A stretch of 64,000 nt of DNA, from the NCBI GenBank assembly GCA_026119935.1, contig JALRMH010000006.1, positions 992,001 to 1,056,000 of the forward strand, given 5' to 3'. This DNA comes from Endothia cerciana (lineage: Eukaryota; Ascomycota; Sordariomycetes; Diaporthales; Cryphonectriaceae). The notes below the pieces were generated by a model. It was not told where the DNA came from and ran no database searches. It saw only the letters and a list, made by a program, of their open reading frames with translations. Positions 1 to 10,658 of this stretch are shown piece after piece; the stretch's first letter is position 1, and every line of letters begins with the position of its first letter. The position numbers were made by a program, and so were the translations under genes.

Positions 1-503
1 TTCGGGTGCAATACCCCGAGTAATATCAAGTGGAACCTGAAGGTAAGGCCGAAGACCGATGTGAGCCTCGTATATTCTGCAGGAGCAAAGAAGGTCATGT
101 AGTTGAGCCATAACTTATAAGCAGGTCCCTGGCACGTGCCTGGGTAGGTAAGTCTTTACATTGCCGAATCTGGCTGCGAATCTTGACAGATGCGTCTTCG
201 ACACGGTTCACCAATATACAACATTTCGTAGTGTACGCTGAAATAAGAGATAAGTCGAGGACGTCAGTGGGTTTACTAGCGGCTGGTGCTGGGCTGTCGG
301 GCCAAGAGGCGCTACCTAGGTACCTGTCCATGTATAAGACGTCAGACATAGCTCACCTTCTCTCGACCTCCACGAGCTACAAAACGCAGAGGCAACCCTC
401 CCCGACGACATCACCTTCTTCTGGACATTTGTAGGAACAAGCCCAGATTCGATTGACCTTCCCGGTCACCAGTCGGACCCTTACCCACCAGGACCAACCC
501 ACA
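1..503. other. Intergenic stretch at window start
   Basis: No convincing coding region is visible. The short open frames on both strands lack family resemblance and lack the GC-ending codon bias of the real exons. The last ~130 bases are CA/TC-rich and probably hold the promoter and 5' leader of the Ohr-like gene that starts at 504. Confidence 0.5.
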
Positions 504-1064
504 ATGGCTACCATCCGCACAGCCCTCGTGCGGCACGCCGCCCGCCCGCCCCTCCTCAGGCCGGAGACCCCCAGCCGGGCCGCACCGGCTGCGGCCCGGG
601 GCCGGCGCGCCCTCAACACCTCGACCGCGCCCGTCCTCTACTCCGCCCGCGCCCGCGTCGTCGGCGCGCGCACGGGCCACATCGAGGGCGACGACCTCAA
701 CGTGGACCTGACCATGGCCAAGACGCTCGGCGGGACCGGCGACAGGGGCAAGACGAACCCGGAGGAACTCTTCGCGGCGGGCTACGGGGCGTGCTTCCAG
801 AGCGCGATGAACGCGAGCGCCGCGAGCATGGGGGTCAAGATGCCCGGGAGGAAGGAGGACAGCGTGGTGGACGCGACGGTGCACCTGGTGGGGGACATGA
901 AGAAGCTGGACATGGGGATCCGGGTGGATATGAAGGTCCGCGTGAGGGGGCTGGATAGGGGGGAGATCGAGAAGGTGGTGGCGAAGGCGGAGGAGGTATG
1001 TCCGTACAGCAGGGCGACGAGGGGCAATGTGGAGACGAGGGTTGAGGTTGTTGACGAGTTGTGA
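504..1064 (+). CDS. Ohr/OsmC-family organic hydroperoxide resistance protein
   Basis: A single-exon gene for a 186-residue thiol peroxidase of the Ohr/OsmC family, which reduces organic and lipid hydroperoxides through two reactive cysteines. Both are visible: Cys97 in a GYGACFQSAM segment and Cys166 in a VCPYSRATRGN segment, the usual Ohr positions. About 43 N-terminal residues precede the core; they are rich in Arg, Ala and Ser and poor in acidic residues, which looks like a mitochondrial presequence. I chose the ATG at 504 (context acaATGGCT) because the in-frame ATG 51 bases upstream adds residues that look like leader sequence. The gene faces the coiled-coil gene at 1479-2860 tail to tail. 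Family assignment is firm; mitochondrial location is inferred. Confidence 0.9.
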   Translation: MATIRTALVRHAARPPLLRPETPSRAAPAAARGRRALNTSTAPVLYSARARVVGARTGHIEGDDLNVDLTMAKTLGGTGDRGKTNPEELFAAGYGACFQSAMNASAASMGVKMPGRKEDSVVDATVHLVGDMKKLDMGIRVDMKVRVRGLDRGEIEKVVAKAEEVCPYSRATRGNVETRVEVVDEL

Positions 1065-1478
1065 GTGAGAGTATGAAGGGACAGGGCATATGCTAGAGCC
1101 AGGTCATCTTCGGCCGTTGATTCTAGGCATTAGAGAATAAAGGTCAAGATGGCATCGAGGGGTTTTACCCTTCACACGATGTATTTTATGAAAACGAGGG
1201 TTGAGGATCTAATTCCGAAAATTCACTTACGCAATTGTGTCCTTCGCTATCCTGTCCTGGCCCTCATGGCCAACCCTTGGCAGAACAGCACAAGTTCTTA
1301 TCGAGGTACATTGTATTCCGGAACGCCCAGCCACTGACAATCTCAGCACTCGGTAAAAAGCGACCATCAAAGCAGTGTAAAGGCCAGCTTTCGGTCGTGT
1401 TCATGACTTGATGTCTCCCCTTTTCTGATTTCGCCTCGTTTGTCACCCGGTATTGCTCGGGTCGATGAACGAGGGGCC
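1065..1478. other. Convergent spacer
   Basis: The spacer separates the 3' ends of the Ohr-like gene and the minus-strand coiled-coil gene. Apart from the AATAAA at 1136 I see no gene or repeat in it. Confidence 0.5.
1136..1141 (+). promoter_or_regulatory. Candidate polyadenylation signal of the Ohr-like gene
   Basis: A canonical AATAAA lies about 70 bases after the Ohr stop codon. Fungal poly(A) signals are loose, so this is only a plausible 3'-end element. Confidence 0.4.
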
Positions 1479-2860
1479 TCAGGTTGCCTGTCCACCCTGC
1501 GCGCCCTCCTGCCCAGCGTGCACACCAGTCGCAGACGCAGACGCAGACGCGGATGTGACCGCACCACGCATTCCCGCACTCGCTGCGCTCTCACCGACCT
1601 TGACCTCGTCCTCGGGAACTCCAATAGCCACACTCGTCACGCTTCCACTAGTGCTCAACATACTGGTGACCCTCTCGTTCCTCGGACGTGTGATGCTCGC
1701 TCCTCCGGTGGATGCAACATTCACACTGGCCGTAGTACTAACACTCTCACTCCGTGGTCGTGTGCTCGCATCACTCGCCCTCCTCTCGCGCACCATGCGC
1801 TCCAGATCGCGGATGCGCCGCTTCAGGGCCTCGTTCTCGCGCTTCACACTGTCGAGCTCCTGTCTGTAGAAAGTCGTTTCCTCGTATCGTGTTGTCGCAG
1901 GCAACATGGATGGCGACATGTGATCGGCGCTGGGCGTGGGAGTTGTGGAGGGGATGGATGCCGGCCCTGTCAAGGTGCTGGGTGGGGACCGAAGGGGGAA
2001 ATAGCCTGTGTGCGCGGCTTCGGCCATGTGCGAGGAGGTCCACGACGAGGTGTGAGCGGGCGAGCTGCTGAGACTCTGGCGGGAGTGGGACTGCGTGCTG
2101 TTCTGGCGGCTGAGAGCCGTGGCGCCCGGCCTGATTGGTGCAGGAGCGGTGATGTTCACGACGGATGTGCTTGCAGCAGGGCCGCCCACAGCTGAAGCTG
2201 AGCCCGCCGTGGCCGCTATGCTGCGCGCGCTGGCGCTCGAACCGCTTCTGTTGTGTCGTCGGCCGCTGGATGATGGGATGGAGAAGCCCGAGCCCGAGAG
2301 CAGGTGCTGTCTGCCGTCGGGGATAATGGGAATCTCGGCAGCTGAGGCAGAGGCGCCCGCAGAGGTGGAAGAGGCGTTTGACACGACGGAGGCGTTCTGG
2401 GCTTGACGGAGGAGGTCGAGCTCCCGGGTAAGGCGGTTTACCTAGAGACAAGTCGTCAGCTCTCGTGACATAGAAGCACTGGCGCCACTGTCCCCCCATG
2501 CAAACGTACCACGGCCTCCTGCTCTTTCTCGAGCTGCTGGTGGAGGTCGGCAGCTGTTATTGGTCGCGGGTGCCGTACAGGTCCGGGACCTGAAGTTATA
2601 GACGATACATCTGCAGAGGGTTGCGCTGCCGAGGTGGCCGTAGCAGAGCGAGGGGAAGGAAGAGACGGCGCGATGGGTGCACCTGTCGTCACAGCATTCA
2701 GATTCGAGGGAAGGATATTGAGGGCGGCTTCTGAAGGCGAGGAGCCCGAGGGGGGACCTGACGGCGGAGGCATCTGGGCTGATGAGGTTCGTCTGGAGAG
2801 AGCGAGGACGCGGGGAGACTCAGGAACTGAGTTGAGGTCGGGCATGATGGCAGAAAGCAC
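1479..2860 (-). CDS. Low-complexity protein with short coiled coils, function unknown
   Basis: Two exons (2860-2510 and 2441-1479) flank a 68-nt intron (2442-2509) with GTACGT donor and CTCTAG acceptor; joining them continues the frame and rebuilds a heptad-like segment (EKEQEAV then VNRLTREL). The product is about 437 residues, or 432 from the second Met at 2845 (MPDLNSVPESPR), which may be the true start. It is rich in Ser, Ala, Thr and Pro and probably disordered, apart from a first helix at about 103-130 and a second around the RQELDSVKRENEALKRRIR segment, which is leucine-zipper-like with basic and acidic residues. I recall similar proteins in other filamentous ascomycetes but know no function. 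It has no basic region, so bZIP activity is not supported. Confidence 0.75.
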
Positions 2861-5447
2861 TCAAGTCCCAAGTTGTCCGAGAGAGACTCGGTGAGGATGT
2901 GTGGTGTCTGTGGATCAGCTGGCGATCGCGGTTGTGGTCGCGGTGGTGACCTGTGGGGATTCGACGTACAGCGTGGATGAATGCCAACCCCGCAAGTTAC
3001 TTACTAGCCGAGGGAGAGCTGCTTGCTGTCAGACCATGGGAGTTAAGGCAAGGGAGGATGAATCCCCTCTCCTCGCCTGAGAAACGAGCAGGCGGCACAG
3101 CTCCTGGTAGCTTAAATGAAGTGTCATGCGCACCTCGGGCGACACGACTGTTTGGCGTTCCAAGCTGGGTAGCTATCGTAGCGGTGGTTGGAAGCCAAGA
3201 TAATTCGCTGACCACCCTGACGTGTAGGCTCGGTTAACAGCGATTGTTCAGGGACCCTGGCAGCAGTCAATGCATTGCTGACATAAGAAGCTTGTTTAGG
3301 CGTCTACTGCCTACATGCCTTGGTGTTTGTGCACTCAGAAGCCAAGAATTTCCAGCAACCAAGATAACATGAGAAACATGACAGAGGAGGAGCATATCAA
3401 TCATCGCCATAGCGATAAACTAAGGGAGGTCATCGGCAGACTGGTGGGCACTGTGATCTCACACGTCTGAGGTACCCCAGAGAATGATACCAAGGGAACC
3501 TTCAAAATCATTCTTCAGTTTGAGTCCTCAGTATTTCAGTCCCACCCCCCAGCAACTATACACTATGGTCCCCAAACTGGCTGCCCGAACTATGGAAACG
3601 CCATGATGACAATGCCTGGACGCTCAAGAATTTTTGCGGATCGATGCGGATCGTAAGGACTCGCTAGTCGACGCCAGAGTTCTGGACCGGGAGCGAGAGG
3701 AAGATGGCGGATGGCCTGGGGCCTGTTTCGACCGTCTTCGAATCCCTCCAGGCTACGACTATATCACAAGACACTGGCGGGTCTCGGCCTAGGCCCTTGG
3801 ATTCCGAAGCCTGACCGGACTCTCCAGGCCGTCCAGTAACGGTTTGCTCGTATGCGGGTTTCAGGTCAGGAAATGTGATGGGGAACCTTTTCAGACTCCT
3901 CCCGTAAGAAATATGTCGAGAGGGAGTCCCTCGAGATCTGAACCTGGGCGGGCGCCTCCGCGGACACTGGCGTTTTGTTCAGCTCCGGAAAGAACTTGGA
4001 TGAAGGATGCTCCGAGGCCTCACGCTCATTAGAAGTGCCTGGTGGGCTTTGTCAGACAACGACGTATCATAGTCACCCGAGGAAGCAACCAAGTCATAGC
4101 ACAGCTCGTCGGCGTTGATATTGTGTCGGTGCCTGGCAATAAGTCAAGGCTTCAGCAAGGTTGCCACCATTGTGAGGTACGCCCCAATGCTGCTCACGCA
4201 GGTCGCCAACCGTCTATTGAGGCACGGCGATATTCTGAAGCAGATTGCCATGTGGTTGTATTATCCATTGTCAAGACCGATGTCAGCCATTTTTCGGTGC
4301 CTTCAGTCTGCTATGTTGATGCTGACGACCGATAGAAGTAAGTACTCTACGGGCTATGTTGTGCTTTCGAAAGCAAAGTGATGGGTTGTCGCAGACTTGC
4401 CCGTGATATGACTATGTGCGGGAGGAGAGTGAATAGTCTTATGTAGTATAACTATTTGCGGAGATGACATTGGCCTAGCATATCCCAGCAGATGCCGCTC
4501 GTTCCAGAATGATGGCATTCCGAGTGCAAGACTGATGAGGGTGAAGTGTCATAGCATCAGAACCAAGAGACGTGACCAGTCGTGTTGACGACCGGAAGAG
4601 AGGGCTTGATGCCCAGCACGAAGGTAAAACAGAAACTGTCAGAGTCGAGGCTCTGCCACTTGCTTCTCTCCTAGCTAACGCTACTTCTCTACGAGAGACC
4701 GTTGCTGCTTTCTTGCCCTCTTCGGCCGTAAGCATCATCGTCACGACTTCTCTACTACGAGAAGTCTCAACAACAAATGTCAAACACAACATTCCATTAC
4801 AAGGCAAATTTCTTTCGCAGGTCTGCCGTAATGCCGGCCGTCCATCTAGACCTGAAGATTAGCGTGAGCTCGACAAAGACTTCTTCTGTGTACACCGCGC
4901 CAAATTTAATGCAGGAAGAAATCCAATATTAAATGTGAAAGATATAGTGGATTGTGAATTGATGCAGGTTATCGGCCAACGCTCTGGCTCTGTTACAACC
5001 CCCCTCTCTTCTCTCCTCCCTAAAGGATAGCGGTGGGGTGGATTTGGGTGTTTGTGGTTGGGGTCGTTAGGTAGCTCAACCTGGCCGCTGCGTGTGAGTT
5101 GAACTGATTCAGCGAGATCTACGTAGACAAAACTAACAAGGAAAGCCTCTAGAAGACCGCCGTGTCGCGCTTGATAGCTCGCCGTTGGGACAGTGGCTCT
5201 TTGCAGCGATGTGCAGGAGGAACGTCATTTCCCTTGTCGCGATGACGAAATGGCAGCGGCTGTGGAGGCGGCCCCAAGGTATGACATAGCGCAAGCAGAG
5301 CAAACAGGCACGCCCGGAGCTTACTCCTGAGACAGATCAAAACGGACGTCTTAAATTCCAACCGCTTTGTGGTCGAACAAATCTCCACATACGTTCTTCA
5401 ACAGCCCCAAAATCTCGTCACGACCTTGCGCTACAAGACCAGATCAT
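2861..5447. other. Long intergenic region, no gene recognised
   Basis: About 2.6 kb between a minus-strand and a plus-strand gene. The first ~150 bases hold GA/CT-rich sequence likely to be the 5' leader of the coiled-coil gene. Open frames around 3844-4381 and 4475-4862 have mixed codon use and no family signature. A TC-rich stretch near 4990-5030 is present. I see no repeat structure or RNA gene. Confidence 0.4.
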
Positions 5448-5530
5448 GTAAGTCATGCCTTCTACCAACCCGCCCGAATCCACCGTTGGACGCCGACCAC
5501 AAGCTGAGGTAACCGCTAATCCGCAAGTAG
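5448..5530 (+). other. Probable 5'-UTR intron of the small conserved gene
   Basis: A GTAAGT donor at 5448 and a GCAAGTAG acceptor ending at 5530, with a GCTAAT branch-like element 14-20 bases before the acceptor, define an 83-nt intron just upstream of the ATG at 5583. RNA reads would settle it; the elements are canonical. Confidence 0.45.
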
Positions 5531-5582
5531 TGTGCGCTTCATCCAGAAGAAATACTCTACTTCCAAACTACAAAAATAAAAA

Positions 5583-5848
5583 ATGTCTTCAGGCGAAGGT
5601 CGTCAGTCCCCTCCTCCCGAGACCCAGACCGGGGCTCAGATCGGTGCGCCCGCCCAAGGCCAGGGCGTTGCCAACGCCGACAACAAGTCAGAGACCAACA
5701 AGTCTGAGGTGGAGGTGAGACCACATAGCCTGCAGCATTGACTTGACGAGCTTGTCAGCTAACAAGTTCCTCCTAGAACCTGTCTTCAAACCCCAAGGGC
5801 CCTCTCGATGATGCTGTCAAGGAAAAGTTTGGAAAATCGGAAAAGTGA
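5583..5848 (+). CDS. Small conserved fungal protein (67 aa), function unknown
   Basis: Two exons (5583-5714, 5777-5848) with a 62-nt intron (GTGAGA donor, CTAG acceptor) give a 67-residue hydrophilic protein. It begins MSSGEGRQSPPPE, a start I recognise from small proteins of other filamentous ascomycetes, and ends with a conserved-looking module (NLSSNPKGPLDDAVKEKFGK) encoded entirely by exon 2. There is no signal peptide, membrane segment or cysteine. The middle is Gly/Ala/Gln-rich and probably disordered. It was missed by simple ORF length because of the intron. No function is known to me. The AATAAA at 5959-5964 is a plausible poly(A) signal. Confidence 0.7.
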
Positions 5849-6671
5849 TAAAGCCTGTGTTGGAGTTGGAATGACATAGGCAGTTGCTGGATCGGACAGA
5901 TGTGTGATAAATCCAATCACAGAAGGCGCAGAGGGTCCAGTGAAGAAATAACATAAAGAATAAAGACACGAATTCCTTTTCCCCCTATTTTGCGGTCTTT
6001 CTGAGGTTCATCGTGAAGCTGCTACGCCCAGGATCATCAGCATCAAAGCCAAGCGTCTGACGACTGCTCATAATGTTGAGGCCGCAGCAGGCTGGAGAGG
6101 ACGTCGTGGCTAGGCCCACAGATGGTTTTCACATGTCGAGATGTTCTGGAGACTGTCCCAGTTATTGAGCTTTCGGCAGAGGGTGGCGGAGGGCGGCGGT
6201 CGGCGGTGTTTGGAGCTTCATAGACGACCGACATTGGAGGCAGCCTGGCTGAGGCAGGGGTACTTGATATCAGGCGGAGCTCTTGTCTACCCGAAAGTAC
6301 CCAATAGCCTACTCAGCCACAGCGAAGCTGTTGAGATATGACATGGGGCCGCACCCCCACGGTAATCTGTAGCGAGGAGATGACGTCGCCCTATTGCCCC
6401 TCACCTGGGTAGGCAGTCCCATAGTATCCATCCATGTATCACCTCGCCAAGCTCGTCAGGAGAGGTAGTCCCGACCCAGCCACTTTGACTACTGCTCAAC
6501 ATACCTGGACGTCTCAACTTCACATGTCTCCCGTTGCAAGATCTTCTTAAGTCAACTATCGCCTGCAGTTCTGTCCCTGTGATTCATCTTCGCAACCTCA
6601 AGAGACTTTTACTCAAAAAGAGCATCCCTGAACAACATCAAGCTACCCCGCTTCCGCTGATCAACATCAAG
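5849..6671. other. Intergenic spacer with vip1-like promoter
   Basis: An AATAAA at 5959-5964 probably ends the upstream small gene. The ~200 bases before 6672 are CT-rich with AAC/ATC repeats, typical of a fungal 5' leader. A small open frame at 6141-6341 has no recognisable features. Confidence 0.45.
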
Positions 6672-7782
6672 ATGTCTTCTACTACCGTCCACGTCAAGAA
6701 CATCTCGGCTCAGACCGAGGACAAGGAGATCCGTGACTTCTTCAGCTTCTGGTAAAGCTCCTCTCTACTGCAGCGATCATCTCCAGACTTGCTAACCCGC
6801 CCCTCCAGCGGCAAGATCACCAGCCTCGATGTCCAGACCGAGGGAGAGACCAAGTCGGCCACCGTGACCTTCGGTAAGCTCCCAATGACATGCCCAGGTG
6901 CTCGTTGAGAAGAGTGACATACTAAGCTCCCCACAGAGAAGGATACCGCCGCCAAGACCGCCCTCCTGCTCAACAGTACCCAGCTTGGCACCTCGCACAT
7001 CTCCGTTACCTCGGCGTCGGGCGTATCCCCGGATGACGAGAGCCCCGTCACCACAAACAAGGACCGCGACTCGGACGAGATTACACAGGAGGAGAAGCCT
7101 CGCTCGCGCATCATCGCCGAGTACCTTGCCCACGGCTACGTAGTTGGCGATGCTGCCATCCAGCGCGCCATCGCGCTCGACCACCAGCACGGCGTGTCGA
7201 CCCGCTTCATGAGCAAGCTCACCGAGCTGGACTCCAAGTACCACGCCACCGACCGGGCCAAGACCGCCGACCAGAGCTATGGCATCACCGCCCGCGCGAA
7301 CACGATCATGACCGGGCTGGGCTCGTACTTCGAGAAGGCGACTAACACTCCCACCGGCAAGAAGCTGGTTGATTTCTGTAAGCCCGAAGAACCTCAACCC
7401 CACCCGTCTCCCCTCTTCCCTTTTTCTTCGAGGAGGCACGACTCCTGCTCCCCGTCCTTGAAGAGAAGTACGGCAGCTGACTATGAAACCCTCATACACA
7501 GACAACCAGGGCCAGAAGCAGCTCCAGGATGTCCACACCGAGGCCCGGCGCCTCGCAGAGCTCAAGAAGGAGGAGCATGGCGGCTCCGCTTACAAGGCCT
7601 CAGGTCTCGAGCGAGTCTTCGGCGCCGAGAAGACCCAGACCGAGGCGCCGTCCTCGGGCCCCGGCGCTCCTGCTGCACCGGGCGCCAGTACCACTACCGA
7701 GACTACGCAGCCCGTGAAGCCTGCCGAGGGTGGCGTCAGCGTCCAGGAGTCAACCCCCATTCAGACTGAGAAGTCTGGGTAG
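6672..7782 (+). CDS. Vip1-like RRM RNA-binding protein
   Basis: Four exons (6672-6751, 6809-6873, 6937-7377, 7502-7782) with introns of 57, 63 and 124 nt give 288 residues. The N-terminal RRM (about residues 5-75) shows an RNP2-like TVHVKNIS start and a degenerate RNP1-like KSATVTF strand. After it comes an acidic linker, then a helical module with SRIIAEYLAHGYVVGD and a C-terminal helical segment (VHTEARRLAELKK) followed by a Pro/Thr/Ser-rich tail. This domain order and these motifs match fission yeast Vip1 and its fungal relatives, cytosolic RRM proteins of poorly known role. The ATG at 6672 begins the RRM directly; the upstream in-frame Met at 6534 would add leader-like residues. Intron 3 is twice as long as the others and has no stop in the exon-3 frame (see findings). 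Confidence 0.88.
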
Positions 7783-8898
7783 AGGTGGTTCTGGCGCAAG
7801 GAGACCATCGCAAAGTGGATCAGAGGTCGGAATGAAATCGTCATCGGCTGAAGGAAAATTGCACCGTCATGCTGTTATGATTATGTATTGATTTCGGATT
7901 CCTAATCGTGAGAGCGTAGAAAAACAAGAATACCCTGCCAACCTGCCACGTTCCCCGTCGGTGATTCTGAGAGTGCATCTCCTCTCTCCCTCTTGAGCGA
8001 CGAGTAGCTGATATACAAATAGAAAGTGTCCATGCCCAGGGGGGTTCGTGGCAATTCGCCGATGGCTCGTTTCGCGACTCTGGCGGTGACGTTACGACTC
8101 CTTAGTTGGATTGTAGGTCATGTTCGCGGCAAGAGCAAAGCAAGAACACCAGCCGTACTATGAAGGCCATTGATTTACTCGGACTGCGCAGAGTGGCTCC
8201 GAGATCTGTTGCTGACAAACCCAATTTGCCTCCAACCCATCCGGGCGAGGCCACCCTCCCGGCTCCTCTAGTTATCCGACAGTCCCCCATCACCGCCAAA
8301 GCACCGAGCCCGGAAAGGATATGGAGGATGCGGAGGAAGTCGGGGAAAGGAAACGCCGATCACAATGCAAGATTACAAACGATGATGAGTTCAGATTTCT
8401 CCAGCCTTTCTTTGCTCTCCGAACACCTCGCTCCCCGCCCAAGGTTTCTCTCTGCGTCCCTGATGCGTCGTATTCCGTGTCTCTCCCCTTCAGTCTGCCT
8501 TCTCTGGCGTGACGAACATATCCTTTGGCGTCAAGGCTGCCCCACACCCCAGCAACCTAGGCCCCCGCGTTGGTACTCCCGGACCCATCCTTCCGTGCCT
8601 ACATGCCTGTCTACCGATGGTGTTTGATTCGTGAGCATCAGGACTGGAGGTCAGGAGAACTGATACTGAAGGTCCTGGCTGGATCTCGACGTGATGGTTT
8701 GTAGATAGCCTTCAAAAACCTGTCTTGGCCTTGATACCCTCGTGTCTCTTGGTGAGATCATTATCAAGAGTGGCGAAAGGGGTCGAACAGGCTGCTGTGA
8801 TGACTGCCAACTGGCCCGTGAGATGTCTGATGAAGAGGCGGAGCCTTTGCAGCCCACCTGGGATTGGAGGGTTGATCCTGCAGTTTTCTCTCGCCTCG
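7783..8898. other. Convergent spacer between vip1-like and CK2 beta genes
   Basis: About 1.1 kb holding the two 3' ends. An open frame at 8106-8627 (+) overlaps one on the other strand (8290-8547) and has neither codon bias nor motifs, so I do not call it. No repeat stands out. Confidence 0.45.
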
Positions 8899-9987
8899 CT
8901 ATAGCTCCGACTCCGCGCCGTTGGCCTCGACCGCCATCGGGCTGCCATTCTCGTCTTGCCGCTGCGGCCGACGCTGGACGCGCCGACGCGGTGGTCTGTT
9001 GCTCGTGCCATTCATACTTTCGTCGTCGTCTGAGTCGGGATTCTCCAGTACGTATCTGCGCACCTCGTCCAGCTCGTTGATGTCGGCGGGCTTGTCTCGC
9101 AGCCACTGCATGCGCGGGCCCGACCTCGCCAGCTCCGAGACCCGGAAGCCGTAGATCCTCGGCTCGTAGATCTTGCTTGGGCCGAGGCCCGGCGCGATGT
9201 TCCGCGCGTGCATGCCATTGATCATGATGTCCACCTCGCCGGACCGCCGCGAGATGTGCAGCGCGTTGGACGAAAGCAGGTCAGCGCCGTGCTTGGAGTA
9301 GTCGTAGTCCGGGAAGGTGAGCAGGAACAGGGCGCCGAAGGTGCGGCCGAAGAAGGCCCCATCGACCGTCTGGAAACGGCTGTTGGGCGGCACGTAGACA
9401 TCGAGGCACGACGGGCAGAACAGCTTGACCGTGTCCTCGCCCGGTATGTCGGACAGCCCTACGGGGAGGGTGCGGGCCTGGTTGCAGTTGGTCCGCGGGC
9501 AGCAGCCGAAGTGGCCCATCTCGTACTTCTCGCTCATCTGCTGTATGCCCGCCCGGGAGCAGATGTACCGCTGATGTATGAGCCCGTAGAGCATCTCGGC
9601 CGACGACTCGATCACGGAGAGGTCGCTGTTCATGCGGTTGTGTTGCCGCCGCTCGCCGGGGAGCCTACGGTCTAGGGCATCGGCGCTTATGTCCTCTTCG
9701 TCCTCGTCCTCATCCTCCTCGTCATCTTCGTCGTCCTCTGGCTCGACATCGAGTATCATCTGCGCAGATCATATCAGTGTCCGATAAGCGCCAGCTTGAG
9801 GCTTCCGGGATGGCGGGGTGTGTCCTACCTCGAGGGCTTCCTTGTACATGGGAACCTGCGACTGCAGCCCGGTAAGGTTGAAGTCATCCTCGATGAACTC
9901 CTCCGACACCTCTGCAAAGTACTCATGGCCCAGTAATGAGCAGAATGAGGCAATCCAGGACTCGGGCGGACCTGAAGAGGTCGACAT
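8899..9987 (-). CDS. ckb1: Casein kinase 2 regulatory subunit beta
   Basis: Two exons (9987-9829 and 9759-8899) around a 69-nt intron (GTAGGA donor, GCGCAG acceptor) give 339 residues. The beta subunit dimerises through a zinc finger and tethers two catalytic subunits, setting substrate choice in nucleus and cytosol. The conserved start (ESWIASFCSLLGHEYF) fits the family, and the zinc ligands are Cys140, Cys145, Cys168 and Cys171 in CPRTNC and CPSC motifs about 22 residues apart. The following FGRTFGALFL segment is also typical. An acidic Asp/Glu tract at about 60-76 is expanded compared with the animal protein, as in other fungi, and the C-terminal ~60 residues form a basic, low-complexity tail. 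The symbol follows yeast usage; Neurospora calls it ckb-1. Confidence 0.95.
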
Positions 9988-10658
9988 CTTGAGTCAGCGG
10001 GGTGGCTGGGAGGCGCCGTTGCCTGCTCCGATAAGTGGCAGACGGGCGAACGCGTGAGGAGAGGAAGTGTGTTCGTAATCGCGGCGTCGATCTGTCGCAC
10101 GAGGGCGGATAGCACACGGTCTAGGTCTCGCTGTGTTGTGCACAGTCAGGGGGGGATGGACTCTTCTTCCTGGCGCCAAAAAGTCTAAAGAAGAACGCAG
10201 GAGTCTGCTCGCATGGTTGGTGATTGTCTGAGCCGCGCTCGCAGAGGAGTAGATGCCCTGAGCAGTGTCTCAAGGAAATGCCGAAGCAGGCGGCGGGTAA
10301 TGAGGAGATCGCGATAGTGATCGTTGCCTATCTGCGTAGATCGCAAGCCTGCCTGGACCGTGGACCATGGACCGTGGCAGCGGGAGGCGATGGGAAGTCG
10401 AGGGGCAGACCTGCTCGCCTTGCCCAGTTAGGATTGCGAGGCGGTTAGCGTGGTGGGCTGGGCACGTCTGCATGCTTACATAACACACCTCACTTGCCCT
10501 CTGCCCTCCTGCAGCTTCTCATGTGTACCGCTTCAGGGATGGACCAGATACACCCAGCAGTCACTCCGTTGACCCAGTCTTTCCTCTTGACCTCATCATG
10601 CCTGGTCCCTCAACAGTCATCACCCTTTGAGGCTGGATCGATCAACTGAGATGCTGCG
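9988..10658. other. Divergent promoter region
   Basis: This 671-bp stretch lies between the 5' ends of the CK2 beta and JmjC-like genes, so it carries both promoters. It contains pyrimidine-rich runs near 10490-10600 and no convincing coding frame. A local near-repeat around 10358-10375 (ggaccgtggaccatggaccgtgg) is visible. Confidence 0.45.

Noticed and set aside
2456..2860. Treating exon 1 of the coiled-coil gene as a separate 134-residue protein
   Set aside because: Splicing at 2442-2509 joins it in frame to the downstream frame and completes the coiled coil.
8106..8627. 173-residue open frame between two convergent genes
   Set aside because: It has no codon bias or motif and overlaps an opposing frame of similar quality.
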